From the NCBI GenBank assembly GCA_963816535.1, contig CAWFKW010000006.1:496001-560000 (forward strand): a stretch of 64,000 nt of DNA. Reading direction: 5' to 3'. The notes below the pieces were generated by a model, which saw nothing but the letters and a program-made list of their open reading frames with translations, was not told where the DNA came from and did not search any database. Source of the stretch: CAWFKW01 sp963816535 (GTDB lineage Bacteria > Bacteroidota > Ignavibacteria > Tepidaquicellales > OLB5). How positions within the stretch are numbered: the first letter of the stretch is position 1; each line of letters opens with the position of its first letter. The position numbers and the translations under genes were made by a program. This document shows positions 50,873 through 60,446 of the stretch, piece after piece.

Positions 50873-52972
50873 TTACGCTGCTGCTTCTTCTTTTTCCTTT
50901 TGCGCCGCGGCTACTATCTTTGCTTCAACTTCCTTTGGAACTTCCTCGTAGTGGGAAAATTTCCTTTTGAATATTCCGCGCCCCTGTGTTATAGAACGCA
51001 GCTTGGTAGCGTAGTCGTGAAGTTCTGAAAGCGGAACAGTCGCTCTAATAACCTGCATCTTGCCGTTGGTATCCATTCCTGATATTTTCCCTCGCCTTGA
51101 AGATATATCGCCCATTACATCGCCCATGAACGCTTCAGGAACTGTGACCTCTATTTCATGAATAGGTTCCAGCAGGACAGGTTTTGCATCCATGAATCCT
51201 TTTTTGAACGCCTGCATTGCGGCGATCTTAAATGCAATATCAGACGAATCTACGTCATGGTAAGAACCATAATGGAGCGTTACTTTAACGTCAACAACGG
51301 GATAGTGCGCAAGCGGCCCTTTTACAAGGGCTTCCCTTACTCCTTTTTCTACCGACGGAATATATTTACCCGGTATAACGCCGCCGACAATTTCATCGAC
51401 AAATTCAAAGCCCAAGCCGCGTTTCATTGGCTCAACTTTCAGAAATACATGTCCGTATTGTCCGTGCCCGCCCGACTGTTTCTTATGCTTATATTCAACG
51501 CTGTCTACTTTTCCCTTTATTGTTTCGCGGTAAGGAATTTTCGGCTCTACAATATTTACTTCAACGCCGTACTTTTCTTTAAGCCTGTTCACAATAACAG
51601 TAAGATGCAATTCGCCCTGTCCGCTCATAATGGTCTGGCCAAGCTCAGGATCAAACTTGAACAGGAATGTCGGGTCCTCTTCGTGCAGGTGCGCCAGCCC
51701 GGCCGCAATTTTTTCTTCGTCGCCTTTTGCTTTCGGTAAAATAGCGCTTGATACAAGCGGGTCAGGGAAAACGATCGGGTCGATAATTACCGACAGGCTC
51801 TTTCCTGTCAGGGTATTATTAACGTGAGTATCTTTAAGCTTAACTACCGCGCCAATATCTCCCGTCACGAGCTTCGCAATCTCCTTGCGGGTCTTTCCGT
51901 TCATCTGGTAGATCTGGGTAAGGCGCTCGGTCTTTCCGTTATTATTGTTTATTAGATCGTTTCCCGCCACTACTGAGCCCGATAGAACGCGGAAGAACGA
52001 CATTTCGCCCACGTGCGGCTCTGAAAGCGTTTTGAAAACAAATATCGCCTGCTCGCCGTTATCCTTGGGTTCAATTTCAACGTAATCATCGGAGCCGGCT
52101 TTCTTTGCCATGAACGGGTGAGCGTCCATTGGGCTGGGGCAGTAATTGCAGATAAAATCCAAAAGCGTAGATGCGCCAACTTCATGTACGGCAGAAGTGC
52201 ACATAACGGGCAGTATCTTTTTTTCTTTAATGCCTTTTGTGAGTCCCTTAATTAATTCTTCAGGAGTAAGCGAGCCGCCTTCTTCAAAAAACTTGTTCAT
52301 CAGCTCTTCATCTTCTTCCGCAACTATCTCAACAAGCTCCTGGTGCAGCTTTTGCGCTTTCTCTTTGTGCTCTTCAGGAATATCTTCCTCTGTGTATTCC
52401 CCTTTGCCGTCGGTCTTAAACGCCAGCATTTTCATTTTTACAACGTCTATCAGCCTGTGGCAGCCAAGTCCCTCATCAACGGGGAACTGTATCTCGGCCA
52501 CGTGCGAGCCATAAGTATCTTTCAACTCGATGATAGCCTGGTCGAATTTTGAATTTTCAGCGTCAATTTTGTTCACCACAAAAACTATCTCAATCCCGTA
52601 TTCTTTGGCGTAGTTTGCAGCAATTTCAGTTCCGGCTTCGACGCCTTCGACGGCATTTACAACGATAAGCGCCGTATCCATAATGCGCATAGCGGATTTT
52701 ACAGAGCCGGTAAAATCCGTATAACCCGGAGTATCTATAATATTAAGCTTATAGTCTTTCCAGTTTGTTACAAGTACAGTTGAATTTATTGAGATCTGCC
52801 GGGTGTTTTCGTCTTTGTTGTAGTCTGAAGTTGTTGAGCCTTCTTCTATTCTGCCAAGCCTGTTAACCGCGCCCGAGCAAAACAGAATAGATTCCGAAAG
52901 AATCGTTTTGCCCGAGCCTCCGTGCCCGGCAATGACAACATTCCTGATTTGGTCTGAATTAACGCTGCTCAA
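50873..52972 (-). CDS. elongation factor G-like GTPase (699 aa)
   Basis: Five-domain EF-G architecture. G1 is AGHGGSGKT (residues 14-22) instead of the AHIDAGKTT of canonical EF-G, G3 DTPGYTDF, G4 NKID. Domain II (EQAIFVFKTLSEPHVGEMSFFRVLSG), domains III-IV (GQGELHLTVIVNRL, SGGHGQYGHVF) and V (RRGKISGMDTNGKMQVI) are present. The G1 variant places it with EF-G-2-type paralogues, whose role in translation is partly redundant. Stand-alone, not in an str operon. Ends with a lysine/alanine tail. Confidence 0.85.
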   Translation of the reverse strand: MSSVNSDQIRNVVIAGHGGSGKTILSESILFCSGAVNRLGRIEEGSTTSDYNKDENTRQISINSTVLVTNWKDYKLNIIDTPGYTDFTGSVKSAMRIMDTALIVVNAVEGVEAGTEIAANYAKEYGIEIVFVVNKIDAENSKFDQAIIELKDTYGSHVAEIQFPVDEGLGCHRLIDVVKMKMLAFKTDGKGEYTEEDIPEEHKEKAQKLHQELVEIVAEEDEELMNKFFEEGGSLTPEELIKGLTKGIKEKKILPVMCTSAVHEVGASTLLDFICNYCPSPMDAHPFMAKKAGSDDYVEIEPKDNGEQAIFVFKTLSEPHVGEMSFFRVLSGSVVAGNDLINNNNGKTERLTQIYQMNGKTRKEIAKLVTGDIGAVVKLKDTHVNNTLTGKSLSVIIDPIVFPDPLVSSAILPKAKGDEEKIAAGLAHLHEEDPTFLFKFDPELGQTIMSGQGELHLTVIVNRLKEKYGVEVNIVEPKIPYRETIKGKVDSVEYKHKKQSGGHGQYGHVFLKVEPMKRGLGFEFVDEIVGGVIPGKYIPSVEKGVREALVKGPLAHYPVVDVKVTLHYGSYHDVDSSDIAFKIAAMQAFKKGFMDAKPVLLEPIHEIEVTVPEAFMGDVMGDISSRRGKISGMDTNGKMQVIRATVPLSELHDYATKLRSITQGRGIFKRKFSHYEEVPKEVEAKIVAAAQKEKEEAAA

Positions 52973-53135
52973 ATTAGTATCCTTTAATTTTTATTATGAA
53001 TGGAATAATATTTAATAAGCCCGGATTTTTGGAGGTCCGGTTAAATTCTAATTTAGCTGCGGAAAAGAAGATACTTTCCCGCGGTGATATTTATGCTGTG
53101 GGGGTTTTAGCTAGAAGTTGTATAATCTAAAACAG

Positions 53136-53588
53136 TTATGTGTCAGATTCTTCTAAATATTCCCTGATCTTTCTCGGAGCCCTGCCGTTTGAGCGCGATG
53201 ATACGCGGTTCATAAACGTTTTCACTCCCGTAACAATTGCAGAGACAAAATTCAACGTGTCGTCTACGTGCATTTCGACCTCACGCTGTGTGCGCTTTTC
53301 AAACTCCAGAATTGAATCCGTACGTTCTTTCACTGAATCGATAATGCCGTTCACTTTGGCCATCTGGCTATCGACTTGTGTCGTAATATCTTTCATGTTT
53401 TCAGTGACTACCAGCGCGTTAGCAAGAACGGGGGCGAAATCTGTTTTCATCTCGTCGACGTTATGCTCAAGTTTATCAACAGCCTGAGTGATCTTTTTTA
53501 AAGAAATGATCAGGTAAACAGCCGTGACCGAAAGCGCTACGAATAATATTATCTCTGCAATTTTTACGATGTAGTCCAGTTCCTGCAT
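53136..53588 (-). CDS. DUF948-like membrane protein (150 aa)
   Basis: N-terminal membrane helix (IAEIILFVALSVTAVYLIISL), then a long coiled coil (KKITQAVDKLEHNVDEMKTDFAPVLANALVVTENMKDITTQVDSQMAKVNGIIDSV region), and a basic end (RSNGRAPRKIREYLEE). It lies directly downstream of the YtxH gene (27 bases). DUF948/YtxH pairs appear together in Bacteroidota and Firmicutes. Envelope stress roles are proposed. Confidence 0.65.
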   Translation of the reverse strand: MQELDYIVKIAEIILFVALSVTAVYLIISLKKITQAVDKLEHNVDEMKTDFAPVLANALVVTENMKDITTQVDSQMAKVNGIIDSVKERTDSILEFEKRTQREVEMHVDDTLNFVSAIVTGVKTFMNRVSSRSNGRAPRKIREYLEESDT

Positions 53589-53615
53589 CTTATAGCCTTA
53601 GTTTTCCGTTCTTAA

Positions 53616-54035
53616 CTAATTCTTTGTTCTTTCTTCCTTGTATGCTTCGACTCCGGCTTTGATAGCATCTTTAACTTTAGCCGACTCATCGGCTATTCTT
53701 TCTTTTGCCTGGTCGTATGCCGTAGAAGATTTATCCTTTGCGACGTTAAGAATCTTGTTCGCGTCGTCTAAAAGCGAACCGGCTTTCTTTTTAGCTTCGG
53801 AAATAAGTTCCTCGGAACGTTTCTTTCCTTCGTTGATGATATCCTGAGCCTTGTGTTTTGCTATATCAAGGTACTCTTCGGCATCATCCATAATTTCATC
53901 TTTTTTCTGCCTTATATCGGCGCGGAATTCTTTACCGCTTTTCGGCGCGTAGAGCAAAGCGATAACTCCGCCTACAATACCGCCTGCAAGAAATCCGACG
54001 AAAAGACCTTTGGCTAAGCCTCTTTCTTCTGACAT
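53616..54035 (-). CDS. YtxH-domain stress protein (139 aa)
   Basis: YtxH signature at the N-terminus: GLAKGLFVGFLAGGIVGGVIALLYAPKSGKEFRADI, then heptad-rich acidic and basic helices (DAEEYLDIAKHKAQDIINEGKKRSEELISEAKKK). A membrane-anchored small stress protein. Co-oriented with the DUF948-like gene. Confidence 0.8.
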   Translation of the reverse strand: MSEERGLAKGLFVGFLAGGIVGGVIALLYAPKSGKEFRADIRQKKDEIMDDAEEYLDIAKHKAQDIINEGKKRSEELISEAKKKAGSLLDDANKILNVAKDKSSTAYDQAKERIADESAKVKDAIKAGVEAYKEERTKN

Positions 54036-54323
54036 GATTAGCCTCCTGACTAAGTTAATTTGTGAATTATAAATTATATAAAAATGGCAGCATTTTCAAT
54101 GTAAATGGATATGCTCCATATCCTTACAACACATTGTTTTTGAAGTAAGTTCTGTGAAAAATGGGTTATTTTTGAGGGGGTGAATGCCTTAAGATTTCAT
54201 AAAAAAGGGCGGACACACAGGTCCGCCCCTACACTTTTTTATTTTTTACCTTTTACATTTGCCTTTTCACTTTTGCCTTTTTACTTCTGCCGTCTCACGT
54301 TTCACGTCTGCCGTCTCACGTGA
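54036..54323. other. intergenic region with terminator and dispersed repeat
   Basis: Contains the prs terminator (54201-54228) and, at 54,240-54,320, a pyrimidine-rich repeat (GCCGTCTCACGT...GCCGTCTCACGTG) of the kind also seen inside the signal-peptide codons of two T9SS genes. No gene. Confidence 0.5.
54201..54228 (-). terminator. terminator of prs
   Basis: GGGCGGAC / GTCCGCCC with an ACACAG loop and an A-run on the plus side, i.e. TTTTTT after the hairpin on the minus strand. It lies just beyond the 3' end of prs. Confidence 0.8.
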
Positions 54324-55268
54324 TCACTTCTCTATCTTAAACAGCGAGCTAATCGATTGGTTTTCGTTTGTGCGGATTACAGCGTTAGCAAAAAGCTTTG
54401 ATACATCGAGTATATCTATCTTCTTAGATTTAATTCCGTTTAGCGGAATCGTATTTGATACAACAAGTTTTTTTAGGCTGGAGTTTTCAATTTTATCAAG
54501 CGCATGTCCCGATAGTATCGCATGAGTTGCCGCGCCGTATACCTCTTTAGCGCCGGCTCTTTTCAAAGCCTCGACAGCGGCCACAAAAGTGTTTGCAGTA
54601 TCTATCAGGTCATCTATTATAAGCACGTTTTTTCCCTCTACATCGCCGATGATATTCATTACTTCCGCGACATTAGGCTTGGGGCGGCGTTTATCAATTA
54701 AGATCAGATCTGCGCCAAGTTCTTTGGCATAGACCCTTGCACGTTTTGTTCCGCCAACGTCAGGCGCCGCAACGGCAAGATTTTTCAGCTTAACTTTCTT
54801 GAAATATTTTATGAAGAGCACTGAACAGTACATATGATCAACGGGGATATCAAAAAATCCCTGCAGCTGCGGCGCATGCAGATCCATTGTGATAATTCTA
54901 TCGGCCCCCGCTTCAGTGAGCAGGTTAGCGACCAACTTAGCGGTAACCGCAACGCGGGGCATGTCTTTTCTATCCTGCCTTGCATAACCGTAGTATGGGA
55001 TAACGGCTGTTACTCTTGCCGCTGAAGCTCTAACGGCGGCATCTATCATTATCAGCAGTTCCATTAAATTATCGCCGGGTGGATTTGTGGACTGCACCAA
55101 ATAAACATCCTTGCCGCGGATATTATCCGTGTAGCGCAGCCATATTTCTCCGTCGCTGAAATTTACAATTTTTATTCTGCCAACCGGCAGATCAAGGTAA
55201 TCGCAAATAGATTTTACAAGATAATGTGAGTTTCTTCCTGAGAAAATCTGTACGTCTGCCCGCGCCAT
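54324..55268 (-). CDS. prs: ribose-phosphate pyrophosphokinase (314 aa)
   Basis: Full-length PRPP synthase: IFSGRNSHYLVKSI, FSDGEIWLRY, VYLVQSTNPPGDNLMELLI, PYYGYARQDRKDM, AGADRIITMDLHAPQLQGFFDIPVDHMY, and the PRPP-binding loop VLIIDDLIDTANTFV. It makes PRPP from ribose 5-phosphate and ATP for purine, pyrimidine, histidine and NAD synthesis. A -7-like TAACTTTG lies at 55299-55306 (minus strand), 31 bases before the start. Single gene with its own terminator. Confidence 0.95.
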   Translation of the reverse strand: MARADVQIFSGRNSHYLVKSICDYLDLPVGRIKIVNFSDGEIWLRYTDNIRGKDVYLVQSTNPPGDNLMELLIMIDAAVRASAARVTAVIPYYGYARQDRKDMPRVAVTAKLVANLLTEAGADRIITMDLHAPQLQGFFDIPVDHMYCSVLFIKYFKKVKLKNLAVAAPDVGGTKRARVYAKELGADLILIDKRRPKPNVAEVMNIIGDVEGKNVLIIDDLIDTANTFVAAVEALKRAGAKEVYGAATHAILSGHALDKIENSSLKKLVVSNTIPLNGIKSKKIDILDVSKLFANAVIRTNENQSISSLFKIEK

Positions 55269-55801
55269 TTGATGTGTTTGCTAATTTATTGGGATACACA
55301 AAGTTATTAAAATAAGTTAGCAAAATCAATCAAAAACACAAATTCGGAAAGGTGATCCTTCGACTTCGCTCAGGATGAAAAGGCAAAAGTGAAAAGGAAA
55401 AAGAGAGAAGCAGAAAGAGCATAACAAGAAATAATAAAGGTTGGGCGCTTTGTTTACCTCCCCCCGTCCCGATTTCATCGGGACACCCCTCTCCACATGG
55501 AGAAGGGAAAGCTCGCCTTTGGCGAGCTGGGGTGAGGTATTAAATAACACCGCTCAAAATTCCTTCTATTAGGAAACCATACCGATAAGTAAATAATTTT
55601 TTACCCCCTCCTTCATGAGGAGTGGGCAGGGGGTGGTCTGAACATTAGACCCTTTGCCGCCATTGTTGTGCGTCTCCCCCTAGTTAATGCAGAGAAGATT
55701 TTATTCAAACAAAGGTTTGAACAAGACATATAGATTGAAATGATTTATCAATAATTCATTGTAAATCCGTGAAATCCGTGTTTAACTTTTTTTGGTACTA
55801 C
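55269..55801. other. intergenic region with dispersed palindromes
   Basis: About 530 bases. Palindromes include GTCCCGAT / ATCGGGAC at 55466-55484 and GCTCGCC / GGCGAGC at 55511-55527, plus pyrimidine/purine-rich motifs related to those at 54,240. An open frame at 55326-55550 is made of these repeats and is not a gene. Confidence 0.5.
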
Positions 55802-56764
55802 TTAATTAAGCGATATGGCGCTTGCCGTGGGTATTTTTATAGTTTTAGGGCTCAGACTGTTGATGCCGTAAAAAAAGGGGGTTGCCTCGCGGGCATCAGT
55901 GCGGATACTTTCCGTTGAAGTCAATACGCCGCCTGAATTAATCTCAATCCTGTTGACGTTTAAAAACGCCTTGTTGTCATCTAACACAGAGCCGCCGCCG
56001 TTGAGGAACTTGATTCCTTTGCGGCAGTATTCAGCCGATTCATGAAGATGCCCGTGAAGGACCAGTCCGGAATTTATTCTTTTGAAAAACTTTATAAGAC
56101 TTTTTTTATTCCTCAGCTTCATGGTCTGTTTCTCTATCTTTTGCCACATTGAGCTTTCAGACGGATTGGCTTTTATGGGTTCTTTGCATAGATGGTGATG
56201 GATAAGCGTGATTACCCTTTTACCGTCATATCGGCCTGCAGAAAACATCTTTTCCGCGGCATCCGTCTGTTCAGCAGATACTGCGCCGTTAGATGCAAAC
56301 GGATTTTTCAGGACTGAATATTCAGCTATGGAATTTAATCCGAGCAATACAAATTCATCAAACTCTTTTACGAACGGGTATGTATTTTTTTTGGAACCTG
56401 TTCTTGCGTTCCCGTATGTTTCGAAAAATGCCGAGGAGAAGTCTTCCACTTTCTGCTTGTAATCGGTGGTTTTGCATTTTTTCGGAAAGTTAAGCACGTC
56501 TTCGGCAAGATGCACTCCGCCGAATATATCATGGTTGCCGATTATGATCGTAGTTTTATTTGAGTCAAGGAGCCCGAATTTCTTAAATACCCTCCTTGCC
56601 AGCTTAAGCGCAGATTTATCTGAGTTCTCCGTAATATCGCCGGTTATTACAAGATGGTCAAAACCTGTTTCGGTAATATATTCTAAAAGCTGTATGGTTC
56701 TGTGGTAGTTTTCCTGTTTATATACTGCATCCAGATGTAGGTCTGATATATGAATTATTTTCAT
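55802..56764 (-). CDS. metallophosphoesterase (320 aa)
   Basis: Calcineurin-like signature motifs in order: ISDLHLD, VITGDITENSD, IIGNHDIFGG, LIHHHLCKEP, and LHGHLHESAEY. It cleaves phosphoesters with a two-metal centre; substrate not predicted. No signal peptide. Stand-alone gene. Confidence 0.85.
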   Translation of the reverse strand: MKIIHISDLHLDAVYKQENYHRTIQLLEYITETGFDHLVITGDITENSDKSALKLARRVFKKFGLLDSNKTTIIIGNHDIFGGVHLAEDVLNFPKKCKTTDYKQKVEDFSSAFFETYGNARTGSKKNTYPFVKEFDEFVLLGLNSIAEYSVLKNPFASNGAVSAEQTDAAEKMFSAGRYDGKRVITLIHHHLCKEPIKANPSESSMWQKIEKQTMKLRNKKSLIKFFKRINSGLVLHGHLHESAEYCRKGIKFLNGGGSVLDDNKAFLNVNRIEINSGGVLTSTESIRTDAREATPFFYGINSLSPKTIKIPTASAISLN

Positions 56765-57080
56765 GTTACAGTATTATTAGTTTATTAATTAAGCATTTTA
56801 GGTTTTGCCGCGTCCGCGCCATTAAGCGGTTAGAATAAAATTATTTAAGAGCTGCAGCTTCAAAAAAATATTTAAGCGATGGCCGCAGTTTGTTTTACCT
56901 AAAAGGAGATATAAATTTTTATTAAGCTTCACATTGCCAAATTAGGCCTTCCATGTTAAGAAATGGTGAAAAGCGCGTAAATGTAATATTATAAAAAGCA
57001 TTTTTTGGGTATTTTCGTAATGCTATTCAAACAATTTTCTAAATTCGTTCTAACAGTTTAATTATAATTTTACATTACAA
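56765..57080. other. intergenic region
   Basis: About 315 AT-rich bases between divergent genes. I see no small gene and no clear promoter. Confidence 0.35.
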
Positions 57081-57860
57081 ATGGGGCTCAAAAATAAGTA
57101 TATCGAAGAATATCTGGAATTTGCGCTGAGGATAGTAAAAAGGTCGAACGACATTACATCGAAGTATTTTAAAACAAAGATCAAACATAAGCTGAAGAAA
57201 AACCTGAGCCCGGTAACAATTGCAGATCTTAAATGCGAAGAATACCTTACAAAGAAAATAATCTCAAAATATCCATCCCACAAGATACTTGCCGAAGAGA
57301 ACGGCGTTCTGGATAATGATTCTGAGTTCAAATGGATCATAGATCCTATCGACGGCACAAAGAACTTTATGCGGCATTACCTGTTCTGGGGAACTCTTCT
57401 CGCGCTTGAATATCAAAACGAAGTTATTCTTGGCGTTATTTCGATGCCTGCCTTGAAAGAATGTATATTTGCGGCAAGGGGATTCGGGTGTTATTCGAAC
57501 AAAAAGAAAGCTAAGGTAAGCAAGATAGAAACAATTTCAAATTCTTATATGATCCATGGGGGAGTGGCGTACATACTTGATGAGCCATTCAGGGAAGGAT
57601 TTTTCACTCTCGCAAGCCTTGCAAACTATGACAGGGGATTCGGGGATTGCCACGGGCATTCGCTTGTAATTAAAGGAATGGCCGAAATGATGATTGACCC
57701 GCATGTGGCGCCGTGGGATATTGCAGCGACTAAAATATGCATTGAAGAAGCCGGCGGTAAACTTACCGATATGAAAGGAAACAATTCTATTTACAACGGC
57801 AGCGCTCTCCTCACAAACGGGAAATTTCATGATGAGGTTTTGAAAATTCTAAACGGGTAG
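57081..57860 (+). CDS. inositol-phosphatase-family phosphatase (259 aa)
   Basis: Inositol monophosphatase superfamily: VTIADLKCEEYL, LAEENG, DPIDGTKNFMRHY (metal-binding motif), and a second motif PWDIAATKICIEEAGGKLTD. Histidinol-phosphatase (HisN-type) or myo-inositol phosphatase are possible. Alone on this strand, 142 bases before the LysE gene. Confidence 0.8.
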   Translation: MGLKNKYIEEYLEFALRIVKRSNDITSKYFKTKIKHKLKKNLSPVTIADLKCEEYLTKKIISKYPSHKILAEENGVLDNDSEFKWIIDPIDGTKNFMRHYLFWGTLLALEYQNEVILGVISMPALKECIFAARGFGCYSNKKKAKVSKIETISNSYMIHGGVAYILDEPFREGFFTLASLANYDRGFGDCHGHSLVIKGMAEMMIDPHVAPWDIAATKICIEEAGGKLTDMKGNNSIYNGSALLTNGKFHDEVLKILNG

Positions 57861-58002
57861 CCGGGATCTAACGCATAACTCTGCTTCATTTCTCTATCCT
57901 TGCGGCAATATTTATTTGTTTTAAATGTAGTTAAGATTGAGTAAATTTAACGATTCATTTAAGTTAATTTAACTGTGATACGTTTATTTACGCTTTAGCA
58001 GG

Positions 58003-58782
58003 ATGCTAATTACTTTTATCGTCGGTTTAATAACGGGATACGTAGTTTCAGTGCCGCCGCTGGGGCCCATATCTTTTGCGCTTATATCCAAAGGTTTTAA
58101 ACAGGAAGTAAGGGAAGGGATGAGCATCGCGCTTGGCGCCGCATTTATGGATTTTGTTTACGCGCTTGTTGCTTTCGGCGGCATAACGCTTATCATTTCA
58201 CTGCTTCCTTCTACCGTAGGGAAATTCTATGGCGAAAATATTCACATCATACAGATCATCCTCACTTACTCAGGCTGCATTATCGTTATATTATACGGCA
58301 TTAAGATAATGCGGACCAGGATCAGCTTCGAGGAGATGCAGGCATTTCAGTCCGGTAAAGTGACAACGGCCGAACAGAAAGCTATAAAACTTGATACAAG
58401 AGCAGGCGATTTCGCCAGGCAGCACCATGTGCCTGTTGTTAACAAGGTCAGCAAATCAAACCACTTCGGTCTGTTTACTATGGGAATTCTGCTTTGTTTA
58501 TCTTCAATCACTCTTCCCGCATCATGGATAGCTTTTGTAGGATACATAAAAGGTTTCGGAATTATCAACAGTAATTTCTGGGGAGGGTTTCTGTTTTCTG
58601 TAGGCGCGTTTGCCGGAACCACTCTCTGGTTTTACACGCTGCTTAAATTAATAATGGCTAACAGGCGCAGAATAAATCACTCGACTATGAGCGTTCTGAA
58701 CATTTCGGCGGGAGTGATACTTATAGCTCTTGGCGTATTTCTCTTCCTCAAAGCTACAGGTTCGATATTTAATTTGTATTAG
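58003..58782 (+). CDS. LysE-family transporter (259 aa)
   Basis: Multi-pass membrane protein of the LysE/RhtB family: N-terminal LITFIVGLITGYVVSVPPLGPISFALISKGF, the PLGP motif, a VREGMSIALGAAFMDFVY segment, several later helices (LCLSSITLPASWIAFVGYIKG). Exports amino acids or small metabolites. Its start lies at the head of the region before the dcw cluster; not obviously co-transcribed. Confidence 0.8.
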   Translation: MLITFIVGLITGYVVSVPPLGPISFALISKGFKQEVREGMSIALGAAFMDFVYALVAFGGITLIISLLPSTVGKFYGENIHIIQIILTYSGCIIVILYGIKIMRTRISFEEMQAFQSGKVTTAEQKAIKLDTRAGDFARQHHVPVVNKVSKSNHFGLFTMGILLCLSSITLPASWIAFVGYIKGFGIINSNFWGGFLFSVGAFAGTTLWFYTLLKLIMANRRRINHSTMSVLNISAGVILIALGVFLFLKATGSIFNLY

Positions 58783-58914
58783 GTTCTGCTTCGCAGTTCT
58801 ATCTGCGATTTTTACTTCACTCTGATTTCCCTTCAAATCATCCACTTTTACCCACACGGTTACCCCTGAACACGGTATGCCCCAAAGAAAAATGAAATTT
58901 TACGCATTTTCTTC

Positions 58915-58944
58915 TTGACTTTTCGCAAAAATGTTGTATTTTTG
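58915..58944 (+). promoter_or_regulatory. mraZ promoter
   Basis: TTGACT at 58915-58920 and TATTTTTG at 58937-58944, spacing 16, which fits both the -35/-10 and the TAnnTTTG pattern. It sits immediately before the MraZ boxes and 100 bases before mraZ. Confidence 0.6.
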
Positions 58945-58946
58945 TA

Positions 58947-58974
58947 GTGGAGGAAAGTGGAGGATTGTGGAGGA
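58947..58974 (+). promoter_or_regulatory. MraZ operator (three GTGGAGGA boxes)
   Basis: GTGGAGGA repeats at 58947, 58957 and 58967 with a strict 10-base period, in the predicted transcript start region. MraZ binds direct repeats of this sort and represses the dcw operon. Confidence 0.7.
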
Positions 58975-59044
58975 TTCTGAATTTGATTCCGTATCCAACC
59001 CCGGCCTTCTGGAACACTCAAACAAAAATAATGAAATTTAGTTA

Positions 59045-59506
59045 ATGTTTCAGGGTCATGCTAATATAAATCTCGATGAGAAGGGAAGAATTATTATTCC
59101 TTCTAAGTTCCGCAGGCACATTCTGCCTGAGGCCAACGGCATATTAAACGTTACGCTGGGAAGAGATAAATGCATATGGCTCTTTCCTTCTTACCAATGG
59201 CAAAATGTATTGGTGACGTTAAATGAAGTGAACCCCTATACGAAAGATGAAGTGGCGATGAAAAGGCAGATGCTTTATTACGCCGATGAGCTGAGCGTAG
59301 ATTCACAGCACAGGCTGCTGATTCCCCAGGAACTTCTTCAGATGGTGAATATCAAAAAAGAAGTTTTACTCCTGGGGCAGCTCGAGAGAATTGAGATCTG
59401 GAATCCGAAAGTATACGAGGATTACCTGAAAGGAAATTCTGATTCATACGAAGACGTAATGCAGAAAGTGATGAGCGGGCTGAAAAATATTCCGCAGGCG
59501 GAGTAG
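59045..59506 (+). CDS. mraZ: transcriptional regulator MraZ (153 aa)
   Basis: Two AbrB-like domains: FQGHANINLDEKGRIIIPSKFR and VDSQHRLLIPQELLQ. First gene of the division and cell-wall cluster and regulator of it. Length fits. Binds the three boxes upstream. Confidence 0.9.
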   Translation: MFQGHANINLDEKGRIIIPSKFRRHILPEANGILNVTLGRDKCIWLFPSYQWQNVLVTLNEVNPYTKDEVAMKRQMLYYADELSVDSQHRLLIPQELLQMVNIKKEVLLLGQLERIEIWNPKVYEDYLKGNSDSYEDVMQKVMSGLKNIPQAE

Positions 59507-59516
59507 CAGCAAAGGG

Positions 59517-60401
59517 ATGGGCCCGCGGTACCATGAGCCGGTATTGCTAGATGAAGCGGCGGAGCTCCTGCTCGGTAATAAACAAAGCGCCTTATCCGGA
59601 TTTTATGTTGACTGCACACTTGGAGGCGGCGGTTATACAAAAAAAATTTTAGAGTTAACTTCTTCTGATACTAAAGTAATTGCAATCGACAGAGACATAA
59701 ACTCGATTGAATATTGCAAAGTTCTTTTAAGAGATTTTTCAGGCAGGGTGATTTTTGTACAGGATAATTTTGCCGGGCTTGCCCGGATCCTGAACTCGCT
59801 TTCGGTCGAAAAAGTAAGCGGCATAGCGATGGATCTTGGGCTTTCAAGTTACCAGCTTGAAGAAGAAGCCGGTTTCAGTTACCAGAAAGATACCGCCCTT
59901 GATATGCGTGCTGATAAAAGCCAGGCTCTGACGGCGGCGGACGTTCTGAACGTCTATGATGAAAGCGAATTGTTCCGGATATTCAAAGAGTACGGCGAGC
60001 TTAAGTACAGCAGGCAGATTACTAGGGATATAGCGGCGCGGAGGAAGGTTAAGAAATTTGAAACCACCTTTGACCTGGTTGAAACCCTGAGAGAAAAGAT
60101 CCCGCCGAGGTTTCTGAACAAAGACCTCTCAAAGGCGTTCCAGGCGATAAGAATAGAGGTTAACGGAGAGCTTGAGAACCTGAAGAAAGTTTTGACAGAT
60201 TCAGCCGGAAGCCTGGAAATCGGCGGGCGAATAGCGGCAGTATCGTATCATTCGCTTGAAGACAGGATAGTTAAGAATTATTTCAGATCAAACAGGGAGC
60301 TGAAAGTAATCACCAAAAAACCCGTTGAGCCCGGGGATGAAGAGATCGGGTTAAACGTAAGATCAAGAAGCGGGAAACTAAGAGCGGCGCAAAAGATTTG
60401 A
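59517..60401 (+). CDS. rsmH: 16S rRNA m4C1402 methyltransferase RsmH (294 aa)
   Basis: YHEPVLLDEAAELLL at the start, SAM motif YVDCTLGGGGYTKKIL, FSYQKDTALDMRAD, LSKAFQAIRIEVNGEL, AVSYHSLEDRIVKNYF. N4-methylates C1402 of 16S rRNA. 10 bases after mraZ, in the classical order. Starts at ATG 59517 by alignment to family length. Confidence 0.95.
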   Translation: MGPRYHEPVLLDEAAELLLGNKQSALSGFYVDCTLGGGGYTKKILELTSSDTKVIAIDRDINSIEYCKVLLRDFSGRVIFVQDNFAGLARILNSLSVEKVSGIAMDLGLSSYQLEEEAGFSYQKDTALDMRADKSQALTAADVLNVYDESELFRIFKEYGELKYSRQITRDIAARRKVKKFETTFDLVETLREKIPPRFLNKDLSKAFQAIRIEVNGELENLKKVLTDSAGSLEIGGRIAAVSYHSLEDRIVKNYFRSNRELKVITKKPVEPGDEEIGLNVRSRSGKLRAAQKI

Positions 60402-60446
60402 GACAAAAAGATATGAGACAAAAGATATGAGACAAAAGATATGAGG
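60393..60446 (+). repeat. short tandem repeat between rsmH and ftsL
   Basis: Three to four units of AAAGATATGAGACA (14 bases) overlap the rsmH stop and end at the ftsL start. A microsatellite in the spacer. Copy-number change could move the ftsL Shine-Dalgarno. Confidence 0.6.

Noticed and set aside
50873..52972. Canonical EF-G (fusA)
   Set aside because: G1 is AGHGGSGKT, and the gene is not with rpsL/rpsG/tuf, so a paralogue is more likely.
55326..55550. 74-residue frame on the minus strand
   Set aside because: Made of dispersed repeats and palindromes.
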